Below, one piece after another: positions 49,536-59,691 of a stretch of 64,000 bases of DNA. The stretch covers positions 62,001-126,000 of the forward strand of contig JARJFC010000004.1 in NCBI GenBank assembly GCA_029310945.1. Reading direction: 5' to 3'. The stretch comes from Leptospira sp. 96542 (lineage in GTDB: Bacteria > Spirochaetota > Leptospiria > Leptospirales > Leptospiraceae). The notes beneath the pieces are model-generated. The model was not told where the DNA came from, searched no databases, and was given only the letters and a program-made list of their open reading frames with translations. Numbering within the stretch: position 1 is the stretch's first letter; every line of letters starts with the position of its first letter. The position numbers and the translations under genes were made by a program.

Positions 49536-50390
49536 TTAGACCTTCGCTAGCGAAAATGAGAATTTATCTTTTAAGATTCTTTCAGAAATTTGAATCAATT
49601 TATTTTTCGAATCCGTAGAATAGGAAACATCTGAACTTCTAGCTTCTTTCTTTTTAACAAAATATTTACCAGTGACCGATCCAACCGAATCGTCGGTTGT
49701 CAAAAAAATGGAAGTTTCTGCGCCTTTGTTTTCTGAAATTGCAATCAAATTTTGAGCAAGTTGTATAACGGTTTTTGCTATGCCTTGGTTATTGTGTCCA
49801 AATTTAGTTTTAACAAACCCTGGGTGCAAACAGTTTACAGTTATGTTAGTATTCTTTAACTTTTCTGCAAAATCATAAGTAAAATATATATTCATGAGTT
49901 TTGATTTTTGGTATTGTTTCCAACCAGAGTAATCTTTATCACCTTGTAAGTTTTCAAAATCCAAACTAACACCCATATGCGCTCTCGAGGCAACATTTAC
50001 GATCCGAGCTCTATCCGCATTCTTTAAACTTGGTAAAAGATTATTTGCCATGACCATATAATTTAAATGATTGAGAGCAAAGGTGGATTCCAAACCATCT
50101 TTAGTCAAAGTGTAATCGGCAAAATATGCACCCGCATTATTCAAAAGGACATCAATCTTCGGAAATGTATTTTGTATTTTTTTTGAAACTTCAATGGTTT
50201 CATTCACCAAAGAAAGATCTGCAACGAAGGTATGAACCGTTGTTAGTTTTTCTAATTCAGACTTTAAAGATTCTAATTTTTTCGAATTTCTACCAAGTAA
50301 TACCAGGTCATATCCTTTTTTGGCAATCTCGACACTTGTTACACGTCCGATTCCATCCGTTGCACCCGTGATCACTATTATTTTATTCAT
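49536..50390 (-). CDS. Short-chain dehydrogenase, retinol-dehydrogenase-like
   Basis: 284 residues. The Rossmann motif ITGATDGIGRVTS is near residue 6, NNAG near residue 86, the catalytic Ser region IVNVASRAH and YQKSK (Tyr/Lys) near residue 160. The long helical insertion after the Ser and the LHPGFVKTKFG loop match the retinol dehydrogenase/WW-oxidoreductase subgroup. The start ATG overlaps the histidine-kinase stop by 4 bases. Substrate unknown. Confidence 0.87.
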   Translation of the reverse strand: MNKIIVITGATDGIGRVTSVEIAKKGYDLVLLGRNSKKLESLKSELEKLTTVHTFVADLSLVNETIEVSKKIQNTFPKIDVLLNNAGAYFADYTLTKDGLESTFALNHLNYMVMANNLLPSLKNADRARIVNVASRAHMGVSLDFENLQGDKDYSGWKQYQKSKLMNIYFTYDFAEKLKNTNITVNCLHPGFVKTKFGHNNQGIAKTVIQLAQNLIAISENKGAETSIFLTTDDSVGSVTGKYFVKKKEARSSDVSYSTDSKNKLIQISERILKDKFSFSLAKV

Positions 50391-52171
50391 ACTTTACTTC
50401 CTTCTAAAGACGGCTTTTTGGGAATTGTCACAATGAAACTAGAACCTGTTTTACCATCACTTTCCGCATGGATTGTGCCACCATTCATTCGTGTGAATTC
50501 TTGTGATAATAACAAACCTACTCCGTTGCCTGTCTCACCTTGTGTTCCAATCGATGTGATTACTTCACCAACTTGGAATAAGCGATTCATTGTTTCCTTA
50601 TCCATTCCAATCCCAGAGTCTATTACGGACAACCGCCAAAACGATTCGGTTTCTTCAGCCTTTATTGTTATTTGACTTTCCTTATGGCTGAATTTGATAG
50701 CATTTGAAATTAAATTCCGCAAAACAGTGAATAACATTCGATCATCACAAAAAACCATTGCGTGAGATGGTATTTCTAAGTCAAAAACGATAGATTTAGA
50801 AAATGCATTCAATTCAAAAAGTTCAATGCATTCGTACACAAGAGATTCCAATCGATAGAATTGTGGACGAAACTCCTCTTGTCCTCTTTGCATTTTTGCC
50901 CATTCTAACAAGTTTTCCAATAATGAAAATACTGACTCAGTTGCATCCACTAATGCCTGGGTCATTGGTGCAATTTTTTCATCATTCTTTTTCACGTCTT
51001 CATTCAAAATCTTTAATAACATTTTTATACCTGCGAGCGGCCCCCGCAAGTCATGCGAAATGATCGATAAAAACCTGTCTTTCGTACCATTGGAAGCAAG
51101 CAAATTGCGATTCATATCAGCCATTTGTTTTTCCAAATTTTTCTGTTCCGTAATATCTCTATAAACAAGTACAAGACCCATTTTTTTCCTATGAGAATCT
51201 TTTACCTGTTTTGCGGCGACTTCATAACTACGCTCGTTAAATTCCCAGATCCATTTTGTTAAAATTCTTTTATCGGACAAAATTTCTAACTTTCGTATGA
51301 TTTCAGGAAATCCGGAAAAATATTGAGTATGCGTGGTGAAAAGTGGCAATTTCCTATCTTTAAGGAACAATTGTTCTGCGGAAGAATTCCAATCAACCAC
51401 TCTATTATAAATATCCAAAATAACAACTGCCTCATCTAACTCATCGACGATCTCACTTCTGACAAGCGGTACAAGTTCATACATCCGATAATAACCGATG
51501 GCTACAAATATCAATAATACTTGGAAAGTAAACATCACTGAAGTTATGTTCAATCCAGGGAGAGGCCTAAACCCTAAATAATGTAAAGTTGAAGTTACCC
51601 AAATGAGTGCACAGGCAGCAAAAAATAATATATATCGATAACGATCTGAAGTTTTCGATTCGATGATCGCTTTAGTCACAATGTATGTAATGAAGATTGC
51701 CCAAAAAACAGATATGCCGAAGGTGATGATGATAGCCAAAGGATTTATCACCTGCACCCACTGTAATCGATTCGAAATGGAAGTTAAATACGTATCAGCA
51801 ATTAAAGTATTATAAATCGGATCTAAAAAAACGACTAAAAACATAAAGACTGGCTGAACGGATAACAAAAGCCAAAACTTCCCAGTCAGATAACGAGTGT
51901 TTTGGGTTAGTTCTATCGCAACTAATACTATGGCTGCACTAGCGATCGCAACTCCAATGTATAAAACAGAAATAAAAAGTTTATGCCAGCCATTATGTAT
52001 AAATATAAAATCTAGTGCATAACTCCCAGTCCACAAGAGCGAACCCGCCACCAGTAATAATAAGTATTTGGCAATGTTTAGTCGGAATGACCTGAATATG
52101 AAAAGCCCCAATATAAGATTGAGGCTAAATGAGAGAAAAAGTAGAAGACTATATGGATGAAACTGCCACAA
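50387..52171 (-). CDS. Seven-TM sensor histidine kinase
   Basis: 594 residues. Seven or eight membrane helices in about residues 5-225 form a histidine-kinase N-terminal 7TM sensor. A PAS domain follows (about 235-345, ILDIYNRVVDWNSSAEQLF), then the HisKA acceptor ISHDLRGPLAGIKML near residue 373 and HATPase blocks NLISNAIKFSHK, DSGIGMD, and GVGLLLSQEF. The start is TTG at 52171, with no ATG within the sensor N-terminus. No response regulator adjacent, and it is translationally coupled to the SDR. Confidence 0.9.
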   Translation of the reverse strand: MWQFHPYSLLLFLSFSLNLILGLFIFRSFRLNIAKYLLLLVAGSLLWTGSYALDFIFIHNGWHKLFISVLYIGVAIASAAIVLVAIELTQNTRYLTGKFWLLLSVQPVFMFLVVFLDPIYNTLIADTYLTSISNRLQWVQVINPLAIIITFGISVFWAIFITYIVTKAIIESKTSDRYRYILFFAACALIWVTSTLHYLGFRPLPGLNITSVMFTFQVLLIFVAIGYYRMYELVPLVRSEIVDELDEAVVILDIYNRVVDWNSSAEQLFLKDRKLPLFTTHTQYFSGFPEIIRKLEILSDKRILTKWIWEFNERSYEVAAKQVKDSHRKKMGLVLVYRDITEQKNLEKQMADMNRNLLASNGTKDRFLSIISHDLRGPLAGIKMLLKILNEDVKKNDEKIAPMTQALVDATESVFSLLENLLEWAKMQRGQEEFRPQFYRLESLVYECIELFELNAFSKSIVFDLEIPSHAMVFCDDRMLFTVLRNLISNAIKFSHKESQITIKAEETESFWRLSVIDSGIGMDKETMNRLFQVGEVITSIGTQGETGNGVGLLLSQEFTRMNGGTIHAESDGKTGSSFIVTIPKKPSLEGSKV

Positions 52172-52178
52172 ACTATTG

Positions 52179-52526
52179 TTATTCGTTACTTAACATTTCG
52201 CAATTGCCATCAAATACAACACCATCGGCAATTTGTAGTTTCGCAGTTCGAATATTACCCTGAACTTTTCCCGTTGGCAACATTTCTAACCTTTGAGTGG
52301 CAGTGACATTACCAATGATTGTACCACCAACAACGACAGTACCAGCTTTGATATTGGCTTTCACTCGTGCACCTTCACTGATGACCAAATAACCTTCCGA
52401 AATGATTTCACCGGTAAAATCTCCAGAGATTTGTAAGGGTTTTTTGAAGGCCAACGTACCACTAAAGGCTGTCTCCTTTCCTAAGATGGTTGCGATAACT
52501 CCATGTTCAGTAATTGTTGGTTGCAT
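52179..52526 (-). CDS. Bactofilin
   Basis: 115 residues. Single bactofilin domain (residues about 8-110): repeated beta-helical strands such as ISGDFTGEIISEGYLVIS and GTVVVGGTIIGNVTATQRL, with the GNI-type turn GKVQGNIRTAKLQIADG. Bactofilins polymerise into filaments that scaffold cell-shape and cell-envelope enzymes. It is short and lacks a membrane segment. Gap of 7 bases to the histidine-kinase gene. Confidence 0.92.
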   Translation of the reverse strand: MQPTITEHGVIATILGKETAFSGTLAFKKPLQISGDFTGEIISEGYLVISEGARVKANIKAGTVVVGGTIIGNVTATQRLEMLPTGKVQGNIRTAKLQIADGVVFDGNCEMLSNE

Positions 52527-52546
52527 AACTTTCTTTCGTCATTTTC

Positions 52547-52771
52547 CTATTTTGTTTTCATGTTATAAACACCATCCCAATCCTCGGGAGGTGGGTCAGC
52601 GATGTAATCATCACAACGATCAATGTATAGTTTCGAAGGTCCATCTGTTGGATGAAAACTGAGAGCTTTTTGAAACTCTTCTTTGGCCTGAGGGAACTTT
52701 CGTTCTTTGTATAAAGCCAATCCTAAATTGTAATGTTTCAAAACACTTTGCATATTGTCAGTGATCATCAT
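52547..52771 (-). CDS. Mini TPR protein ending in a cyclase-tail motif
   Basis: 74 residues, one and a half tetratricopeptide repeats (YNLGLALYKERKFPQAKEE). The C-terminus reads DGPSKLYIDRCDDY then PPPEDWDGVYNMKTK. That PP-x-DWDGV ending is the tail found after the TPR region of many class III adenylate/guanylate cyclases; here it is a free-standing protein. Strong AAGGAG ribosome site 6 bases before the ATG-ATG start. The acpS gene overlaps it by 4 bases. Confidence 0.75.
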   Translation of the reverse strand: MMITDNMQSVLKHYNLGLALYKERKFPQAKEEFQKALSFHPTDGPSKLYIDRCDDYIADPPPEDWDGVYNMKTK

Positions 52772-53151
52772 TTGAACTCCTTATAAAATACTACCACAGC
52801 GGTCGCATAGTGTTGCGAGTGGCTAATGGAAACGCTACTACCGATAAAACCTTTCTCACGGAAAACCTTCTCAGTTTTCCCACGGATGACTAGCGTTTTT
52901 TTACCAAAATTTGTTCCTGCAAGTTCGATCTCACGCATATCAACCGCCTCACCAGAACTTAAACAAAGCGCCTTTATGACAGCTTCTTTACAAGCAAACC
53001 GACCAGCCAAAAACGGAACTGGGTCTTTGTGTTTATGGCAATACTCAACTTCTTCCTCAGTAAAAATACGAGTAAGGAAACGATCACCGTGTTTGGCCAA
53101 AAGACCTCTGATCCTCTCATTTTCGACAATATCGTTTCCTACGGAAATCAT
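52768..53151 (-). CDS. acpS: Holo-ACP synthase
   Basis: 127 residues. Transfers phosphopantetheine from CoA to apo-ACP. Motifs: VGNDIVENERIR (Mg-binding Asp) and FACKEAVIKAL (Glu, Lys), with a C-terminal SVSISHSQHYATAVVV. Normal length for AcpS. Context: between the kinase gene (9 bases away) and the mini TPR gene (4-base overlap). Confidence 0.95.
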   Translation of the reverse strand: MISVGNDIVENERIRGLLAKHGDRFLTRIFTEEEVEYCHKHKDPVPFLAGRFACKEAVIKALCLSSGEAVDMREIELAGTNFGKKTLVIRGKTEKVFREKGFIGSSVSISHSQHYATAVVVFYKEFK

Positions 53152-53160
53152 TCCTTTTAA

Positions 53161-56100
53161 CTACGTTTTTTTGGCACCAATGAGTCGAGCAAATAATTGA
53201 TTATTTAATTTATGGTAAGGTCGTCTAAGCCGCACTCGTTCAGAAAATTCGTAAGCTTTGGCTGCTTCTCCTCTCATACTAAGTGTCTCAGCGATGTAAT
53301 ACATCGAAAGTGTGTCCGATGGATTTTTGGCTACGTATTTTAAAGCAAAATCTAGGGGAAAATCAAATAACTCGTGTTTAGTGTATAGGTAAATTTTTTG
53401 AAAAGGTAAAGGGGCTTCTTCAAGAATTTTAAAATTGGTTTCCAAAATAGATAGGACTTCAATCCATTTCTTTTTTTTGAACAACAAAAGCGCTTGCACA
53501 TAATAAGAATGTCCAAAGTCACCTTCTTTGATTTGGATTTCAGAACCTTTCCCAAAATACTCGATGCGGATTAACGATAAGTCATCAATCAACGTTCCCC
53601 GTTCTTTGATTGCATCACGAATTTTAGGCAATATACCTTTGCCTTCCAAACTAGTTTTTAAAAACAATTCTTCATCTTCGTTGATAATTTCTTCATTTTC
53701 ATCGTTGAACAATAAAATATCGTCTCTACCATCAGAGCCGATCAACAAAACATCGTTAGACTCCAACTGAAAGGTATTGATTTGTAGTTCTTTTTTAGAA
53801 ACCAATAATCCTAACTTTGCACAAACATATTTATGCGGGAGGAAAAAGTTTTGTTCATTTCGATAAATCACAGGTCTTGGGTGTTCGGCATTCAAAAAAT
53901 ATAAAAAACCTGTTTGATCATCTATTAAACAAAGAAACATTGAAATAAGCATCGAACCATCAAATGTAGTCAAAGTGTAGTGTAACTCAAAGTATGCGTT
54001 ACTCACCCATTTTTCAGGCGTTAAATCATGAGTGTCTTTTGACTCAATATTTCTTTTAATGATTGCTTCAAAAACAGATCCGATTACGAGTGCACCACTT
54101 GCTCCTTGCATCGATTTGCCCATAGCATCACCATTCAATATGACTACGTATTTTTTGCCTTTTAAAACAATGGACGAAGAAACACATAAATCGCCACCAA
54201 TCTCAGATTCCCATTGTTTATATCGAAATTTTTTCTTTTGTTCTGTTAAAAAATCAATTTTTAAGTATTCAGAGTCTGCATGATTCTGTGTTAGTGGCTC
54301 AATGAGAAGTGATGCTAAAAAATAATCTCCATCTTGCTGTTCTTTCAAACCCTTCACTTCGGTGAGTGCCTCATTCAGTTCTTTTGTACGCTCATTTACC
54401 TTGTTTTCAAGATTACTGTACAAAAACGAATTTTCAATCGATACTGCTATTTGAGCGGAAAGTATTTTTAAAATTTCCACTCGCCCAGGGGTAAAAGTAT
54501 CTGTTGTTAGATTATTTTCTAAATATACAATCCCAACTACTTCACCATGATTCATAATTGGATAACATAACAACGATTTTGGTTTTACCTCCTTAATATA
54601 AGGATCATTTACAAATATTCCTTCATTACTAGCATTGCCAAGAATGACCACTGAACCAGTCCTTTGAACATAACTAACAATTTGTAACGACAATTCATAA
54701 GTGCCACGTTCCGCAATTTTTTCATTGAAATTCAATATACGAGGCTGATCCGATAGAATAGTAATTTTGCCTCTGCCAGCATCTCCTTCTGCCAAGATTT
54801 TCCATTCTGTGTCCGATTTTAGAATGAAAAACCCGCGCTCCGCACCTGCATTTTCAATCAGAATTTTCATCATCTTCTCAAGCAAACGATTGAGATGGAT
54901 TTCACCCGATATGGTTTGAGAAGCTTTGATAACGGTTCCGATGTCCAAAACAGAACCTGTACTACCAAACGCATCTTTGGTTGTGCTCATAATTCCAAAA
55001 TTATCGGTAGAATCTGTTCTAAAATTTCGGCCTGCATATTTTTTTAAAGCGATGAATTCATTTTCTAATTTTTTGACCTTCGGAATAAAACCATATTTAC
55101 CGTATCGGTAATGTGCTTCCACCAAATGCAAGTTACTGTATTGATCTTCATTCAACTCTCTCCAAAAACTAGAGGCAAATTCATTCGCAATGGCTTCTTC
55201 GAGTAAATATCCGAATTCTTTTGCAAAAGAAATTGCTTTTTTACATTCCTCAATTGCCTTTTGGTGATTGCCTTGTAATCGAAATAACAAGGCATTTAAA
55301 ATATGGAATTTATGCGAATAATTAGGTGGGCAATTTTTTGCCCATAACTTCATTCGATTCAAATTTTTCAAAAATAGTTTCTTTCGTTTTGAAATGGATT
55401 TATGATCCAATTTTCCTAATTGAATCAATTGGTAGAATACAAGGGAAGAAAAGAATATGTACTCTGGCACAAACATCATACCAAACATTGCGCCCTCAAT
55501 GGGAACAAGCAAGTCGGCATAATGTAGAGCTTCTCCCAAATCACCTAAAAAATATTCGAGTCGTAATTTACATAAGTAATAATCAAACAATGCGTTTGCA
55601 TTTTTTGAATCAAGCCACTCTTTCACTGTTTCCGATTCGGAAAAATATTTACCATTCAAAAGAAGGGGATTTTCAGTTTCACCACGTAAGTTTGTTACAT
55701 ATTGCAAATTCAGACGGTAAACTTGGTATGCGTGGTGTTGTTTTAGACTGAGCATGGAAGAATCGTATTTAATTTGGCTTTTATACAACTCATCCAAATT
55801 ATCACGTTTTAATAATGCTTGAAAATGCAGATTATTCAATGAATAGGCAGCGTATTGAAGGTCTCCTGTTTCAATTCCAGATTGAAAACTATCCCAAAAA
55901 ATACGTGTACCTTTTTTAGCATGATATTTCCAATGCGAAATCATACATACAAACAAAAATAAGGTGCGACATTGGAATGTTTTGGATTCAAATTTTTGCA
56001 ACAAATACACGGCTAGCTCGCCAAACTTTAAACCTAAATTATAATTGCCAAACCCAGAACCTTGGATCATACCAAATGCGGCAAAACCAAAAGCACTTAC

Positions 56101-58875
56101 CTCGCAAATCCCATAGCGAAGAGTATAATTGACCATTTTCAAAACGATCACTGGAAATAAGTCTGGTTCTGCCAAAAAACTTGGGGCAATACAAGCATTC
56201 AGCAACCTCATGATTGCCAAATAACTTCTGTCAGTTGAAACTGGCAAATCAACAAGACTATTTGGTAACTTATTTCCAAACCGCCATTTGAATTTTATAA
56301 CCTCAGACAGGGGAGATAATTTTGTGGATTTTTTTGGTAAATGAACACCTAAGATGCTGAGTGCCTGTTTTAAAGTGTTTAGAACCTCTATCATCTTATT
56401 TTGCGTAACAAACATTGACGACTGCAATTCATAAACTTGAATTTTATCTAAATCGGTTCTGGCATTTTCTAATATACTATTAAACGTTTCTTCCGCAACA
56501 GAAAAGTTTTTAGAAAGATAAGCAGATCTTGCTCGGTTTAAATAAACTTTAAGTGTTTCATCATAATCCTCTTCCCAACTATCGGTAGGCAATAATTCGA
56601 TGGTGCGATTAAAAAATTCAAAAGCAGCATCGTTTGCCGAAGAGCTAAGTGCTTTTTGCCCTGCTCTTTCATTCAAAACTTTTAATTCTTGTCTTTCCGC
56701 AGCTGAGATGATTTGTTTTACTCCCAAGTTCAACTGATTAACAATCGTAAATAAATGGTCATCTAACTTATATTTATATAATATCGATAAGTATGTTCTT
56801 CCTATTTTGTAATGTAGCCTGGACTTCTCCTCAGGATCGATTATTTGGTAAACTGCTTCTTTGATTTTATCGTGTATAAAATTTGCATCTTCCATTCCGA
56901 GCAAAATAAACTCTTCATTTGCGAGTGAAATCAAATGCATATTGGCTTTATGGAAAGAAATTTCTGCGATGGTCGCATAAATGTCGTGACGGAACCAATT
57001 GCCAATACAGGACATTAATTTCAATGCTTCAATCAGTTCAGGAGGTTGGATTTTAATTTTTTCAATGATTAAATCAATTACGTTCTCTGATATATTAACC
57101 GATGTAATTTTTTCTGAATCCCAAATCCATTTCCTCCCGTTAAAAGTTATATACTCTTTATCATACAAACTCTTAAACACTTCATTAACATGAAAGGGGT
57201 TTCCTTTGGTTTTTTTGTATATAACGCTGGCAACAGGTTTTGCCTCTTCAGTAGTGACCGAAAGTGTATCGGAAACTAATTTCGAAATTTCATTCGTATC
57301 CAAAGGATTTAGAAAAATTTCTGAAATTGAAATTTGTTTCTCTTTCAGCTCATCCAATAACTGATAAAATGGATCTGTTGGCAATACCTCGTTGTCACGG
57401 TATGATAAAACAACATACAAATATTTAATTTCAGGGTCTGTTAATATAAAACGTAATAATTGTACGCTAGAATTGTCTGCCCACTGCATATCATCCAAAA
57501 ATATTGTAATAGGATGATCAACCGTACACAATGAACGTAAAAAATTTCGAAATGTTATCAAAAACCTATTTTCTGTTTCTTGTGGATCAAGCCCTATAGG
57601 AGCGGATTGTTTTCCGAGTAACTTCTCTAAATCTGGTACAATATCATAAACTAATTTTGCATTGGATCCTAAACTTTGATCCAATTTGGCCTTCCATAAA
57701 TTGACAGAACTTTCACTTTCGGTCAAAAATTGTTGAATGAGTTGTTGAAAACTAAGAGTAATCGCACGGAATGGAATGGCTTTTTTATATATATCAAATT
57801 TGCCTGATGTAAAATAACCTTTGTATTGTGTGACTGGTTTTCGAATTTCGTTGATTAGAGCAGACTTACCAATTCCCGATCTGCCTGAAACAAGCATCAC
57901 TTCCAAATTGCCAGCCGCTGCCGCTAAGAACCTCTCTTCAAATAGTTTTAATTCTTTATTTCGGCCATAAAGTTTTTTCGGTAATTTGAATTTTGATGAA
58001 AAATCCCTTTCAGCAATTTTAAACTTAATTTGATCAAACTCTTCTGACCCACTTTCTTTTAAAACAGACTCTAAAAATTCCAAGTCATATAACAAACCTT
58101 CAGCGGTTTGGTATCTATCTTCTGGATTTTTTTCCAAAAGTTTCATAATGAGTTTTGAAATAATTTCAGGCGCGCCACTTCGTTCTCTTGGTGTCAATGG
58201 GGTTTTTGCGATATGTGCATGAACCATTTCCAATGGATCAATATAAATAAACGGCAACTCACCAGTTACCATTTGATAAAATGTCACACCTAACGAATAA
58301 AAATCTGTTCGATAATCCACTGCTCGGTTCATACGGCCAGTCTGTTCTGGAGATATATGAGCAAGAGTTCCATACAAAGTACTATTAACTGGTATAAAAG
58401 AATTTCTGTGAATGAGGAGAGTGGCGGATCCAAAATCGATGATATGCAAAGCTTCTGTTTTTGGGTTGTAGATTATATTTTGAGATTTTATATCGTTATG
58501 AACGATTTTTGCTGCATGTATATCTCGCAGTGCCTTCGTTATACGAATAGCCACCGAAAGAAAAAATTTAATCGAATTTGGACGGGCATAACCCACCGTT
58601 TTAGTCAAAACCTCTCCACCAACATCAGGGAAAATAATGGCAATGGAATTGTTATAATTTTCCATTTGGAGTGGTTGGACAATGTATTCGGAGTGAAACG
58701 AATTTAAAATTTCGAACTCATTTCGAAACCTGTTTATTTCTTGGATTTCAGGATAATCGCGACTCAAGAGTTTGATGATGACAGGCAAACCAGAATCGGA
58801 TTCTCCTCTGTAGACAGAGCTCCTCTTACCTAAATGGAGTTCTGTTTTGGCTGTGAAATTACCGATGGAAAACAC
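53161..58875 (-). CDS. Giant Ser/Thr kinase-STAND ATPase-GAF-PP2C signalling protein
   Basis: 1904 residues from GTG. Order: Ser/Thr kinase (about 7-270, HNDIKSQNIIYN near 127 and IDFGSATLL near 146), AAA_16/STAND ATPase (P-loop VSGRSGIGKSALI near 333, Walker B FLDDMQWAD near 462), a long alpha-solenoid (about 620-1300), GAF (about 1320-1480), short coiled coil, SpoIIE/PP2C phosphatase (about 1545-1775; GGDLCVSS and GDAMGKSMQGASGAL) and a TPR tail. The HRD motif reads HND, with the Asp retained. Such kinases with a histidine-kinase end are known; here the C-terminus is a phosphatase, so kinase and phosphatase are in one chain. Partner unknown. Confidence 0.93.
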   Translation of the reverse strand: MFSIGNFTAKTELHLGKRSSVYRGESDSGLPVIIKLLSRDYPEIQEINRFRNEFEILNSFHSEYIVQPLQMENYNNSIAIIFPDVGGEVLTKTVGYARPNSIKFFLSVAIRITKALRDIHAAKIVHNDIKSQNIIYNPKTEALHIIDFGSATLLIHRNSFIPVNSTLYGTLAHISPEQTGRMNRAVDYRTDFYSLGVTFYQMVTGELPFIYIDPLEMVHAHIAKTPLTPRERSGAPEIISKLIMKLLEKNPEDRYQTAEGLLYDLEFLESVLKESGSEEFDQIKFKIAERDFSSKFKLPKKLYGRNKELKLFEERFLAAAAGNLEVMLVSGRSGIGKSALINEIRKPVTQYKGYFTSGKFDIYKKAIPFRAITLSFQQLIQQFLTESESSVNLWKAKLDQSLGSNAKLVYDIVPDLEKLLGKQSAPIGLDPQETENRFLITFRNFLRSLCTVDHPITIFLDDMQWADNSSVQLLRFILTDPEIKYLYVVLSYRDNEVLPTDPFYQLLDELKEKQISISEIFLNPLDTNEISKLVSDTLSVTTEEAKPVASVIYKKTKGNPFHVNEVFKSLYDKEYITFNGRKWIWDSEKITSVNISENVIDLIIEKIKIQPPELIEALKLMSCIGNWFRHDIYATIAEISFHKANMHLISLANEEFILLGMEDANFIHDKIKEAVYQIIDPEEKSRLHYKIGRTYLSILYKYKLDDHLFTIVNQLNLGVKQIISAAERQELKVLNERAGQKALSSSANDAAFEFFNRTIELLPTDSWEEDYDETLKVYLNRARSAYLSKNFSVAEETFNSILENARTDLDKIQVYELQSSMFVTQNKMIEVLNTLKQALSILGVHLPKKSTKLSPLSEVIKFKWRFGNKLPNSLVDLPVSTDRSYLAIMRLLNACIAPSFLAEPDLFPVIVLKMVNYTLRYGICEVSAFGFAAFGMIQGSGFGNYNLGLKFGELAVYLLQKFESKTFQCRTLFLFVCMISHWKYHAKKGTRIFWDSFQSGIETGDLQYAAYSLNNLHFQALLKRDNLDELYKSQIKYDSSMLSLKQHHAYQVYRLNLQYVTNLRGETENPLLLNGKYFSESETVKEWLDSKNANALFDYYLCKLRLEYFLGDLGEALHYADLLVPIEGAMFGMMFVPEYIFFSSLVFYQLIQLGKLDHKSISKRKKLFLKNLNRMKLWAKNCPPNYSHKFHILNALLFRLQGNHQKAIEECKKAISFAKEFGYLLEEAIANEFASSFWRELNEDQYSNLHLVEAHYRYGKYGFIPKVKKLENEFIALKKYAGRNFRTDSTDNFGIMSTTKDAFGSTGSVLDIGTVIKASQTISGEIHLNRLLEKMMKILIENAGAERGFFILKSDTEWKILAEGDAGRGKITILSDQPRILNFNEKIAERGTYELSLQIVSYVQRTGSVVILGNASNEGIFVNDPYIKEVKPKSLLCYPIMNHGEVVGIVYLENNLTTDTFTPGRVEILKILSAQIAVSIENSFLYSNLENKVNERTKELNEALTEVKGLKEQQDGDYFLASLLIEPLTQNHADSEYLKIDFLTEQKKKFRYKQWESEIGGDLCVSSSIVLKGKKYVVILNGDAMGKSMQGASGALVIGSVFEAIIKRNIESKDTHDLTPEKWVSNAYFELHYTLTTFDGSMLISMFLCLIDDQTGFLYFLNAEHPRPVIYRNEQNFFLPHKYVCAKLGLLVSKKELQINTFQLESNDVLLIGSDGRDDILLFNDENEEIINEDEELFLKTSLEGKGILPKIRDAIKERGTLIDDLSLIRIEYFGKGSEIQIKEGDFGHSYYVQALLLFKKKKWIEVLSILETNFKILEEAPLPFQKIYLYTKHELFDFPLDFALKYVAKNPSDTLSMYYIAETLSMRGEAAKAYEFSERVRLRRPYHKLNNQLFARLIGAKKT

Positions 58876-58926
58876 TTGGCTACTTTATTATTCGGAGATA
58901 TTCTACTATTATTTGCCTGAGTTTTT

Positions 58927-59691
58927 CTAGCGAGCCGTTTTTCCGCCGTCCACTGGCACAACAGCACCTGTGATGAAACTAGCGGCATCTCCCGAAAGCC
59001 AAAAACAGGTTTTTGCCACCTCTTTTGGTTTTGCCATCCGTCCGAGAGCATAGGACTTTAGACGTTCTTTTTTTACCTCTTCTGGATTGGGCACATTGGC
59101 ATAAAACAAAGCGTCCATTTCGGTTTCAATCCCACCAGGACATAGAGCGTTGATGCGGATTCCGTTTGGGCCATATTCGAGTGCAGCCGATTTTGTTAGG
59201 CCGATGATTCCATGTTTTGTCATGGAATAGGGAGCCACTTTTTCTTTTCCGCGAAGTCCCAGAGCCGAAGAAATATTGATGATCACACCACCTTCTTTTT
59301 GTTTTACCATTTGTTTTAACTCAAACTTCATGGACAAAAATGTTCCCTTTAAATTTACATCTAACAGCGAATCGAAGATATCCAAAGGGTAATCCATTAA
59401 AGGTTTCATCACTCCAGCTACCCCTGCGTTATTCACGGCAATGTTTACGGCTCCAAACTCTGATACTGTTTTATCTATAAAATTTTCGACTGCTTCCGAT
59501 TGGCTCACATCACATCGATGAAACAATCCCTTCGCTCCCAATGCTTCAACCATCGCTCGGGTTTCTTCGCCTTCTTTTTTTCTCCGACCACAAAATGCCA
59601 CAGAAAATCCATTTTCAGCATATTCTAATACAATGGCACGCCCAAGCCCAGAAGTTCCTCCAGTAACCACCACCACATTATTTTCACTCAT
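58927..59691 (-). CDS. Short-chain dehydrogenase/reductase, FabG-like
   Basis: 254 residues. The motif VVTGGTSGLGRAIVLEY is near residue 7, NNAG near 89, the Ser block INISSALGLRG near 138, YSMTK near 155 and the C-terminal VPVDGGKTAR. These are classical SDR signatures. The start ATG overlaps the stop of the AfsA-PilZ gene by 4 bases, so the two are translationally coupled and probably act on one pathway. Alternatively it could be an unrelated general oxidoreductase. Confidence 0.88.
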   Translation of the reverse strand: MSENNVVVVTGGTSGLGRAIVLEYAENGFSVAFCGRRKKEGEETRAMVEALGAKGLFHRCDVSQSEAVENFIDKTVSEFGAVNIAVNNAGVAGVMKPLMDYPLDIFDSLLDVNLKGTFLSMKFELKQMVKQKEGGVIINISSALGLRGKEKVAPYSMTKHGIIGLTKSAALEYGPNGIRINALCPGGIETEMDALFYANVPNPEEVKKERLKSYALGRMAKPKEVAKTCFWLSGDAASFITGAVVPVDGGKTAR

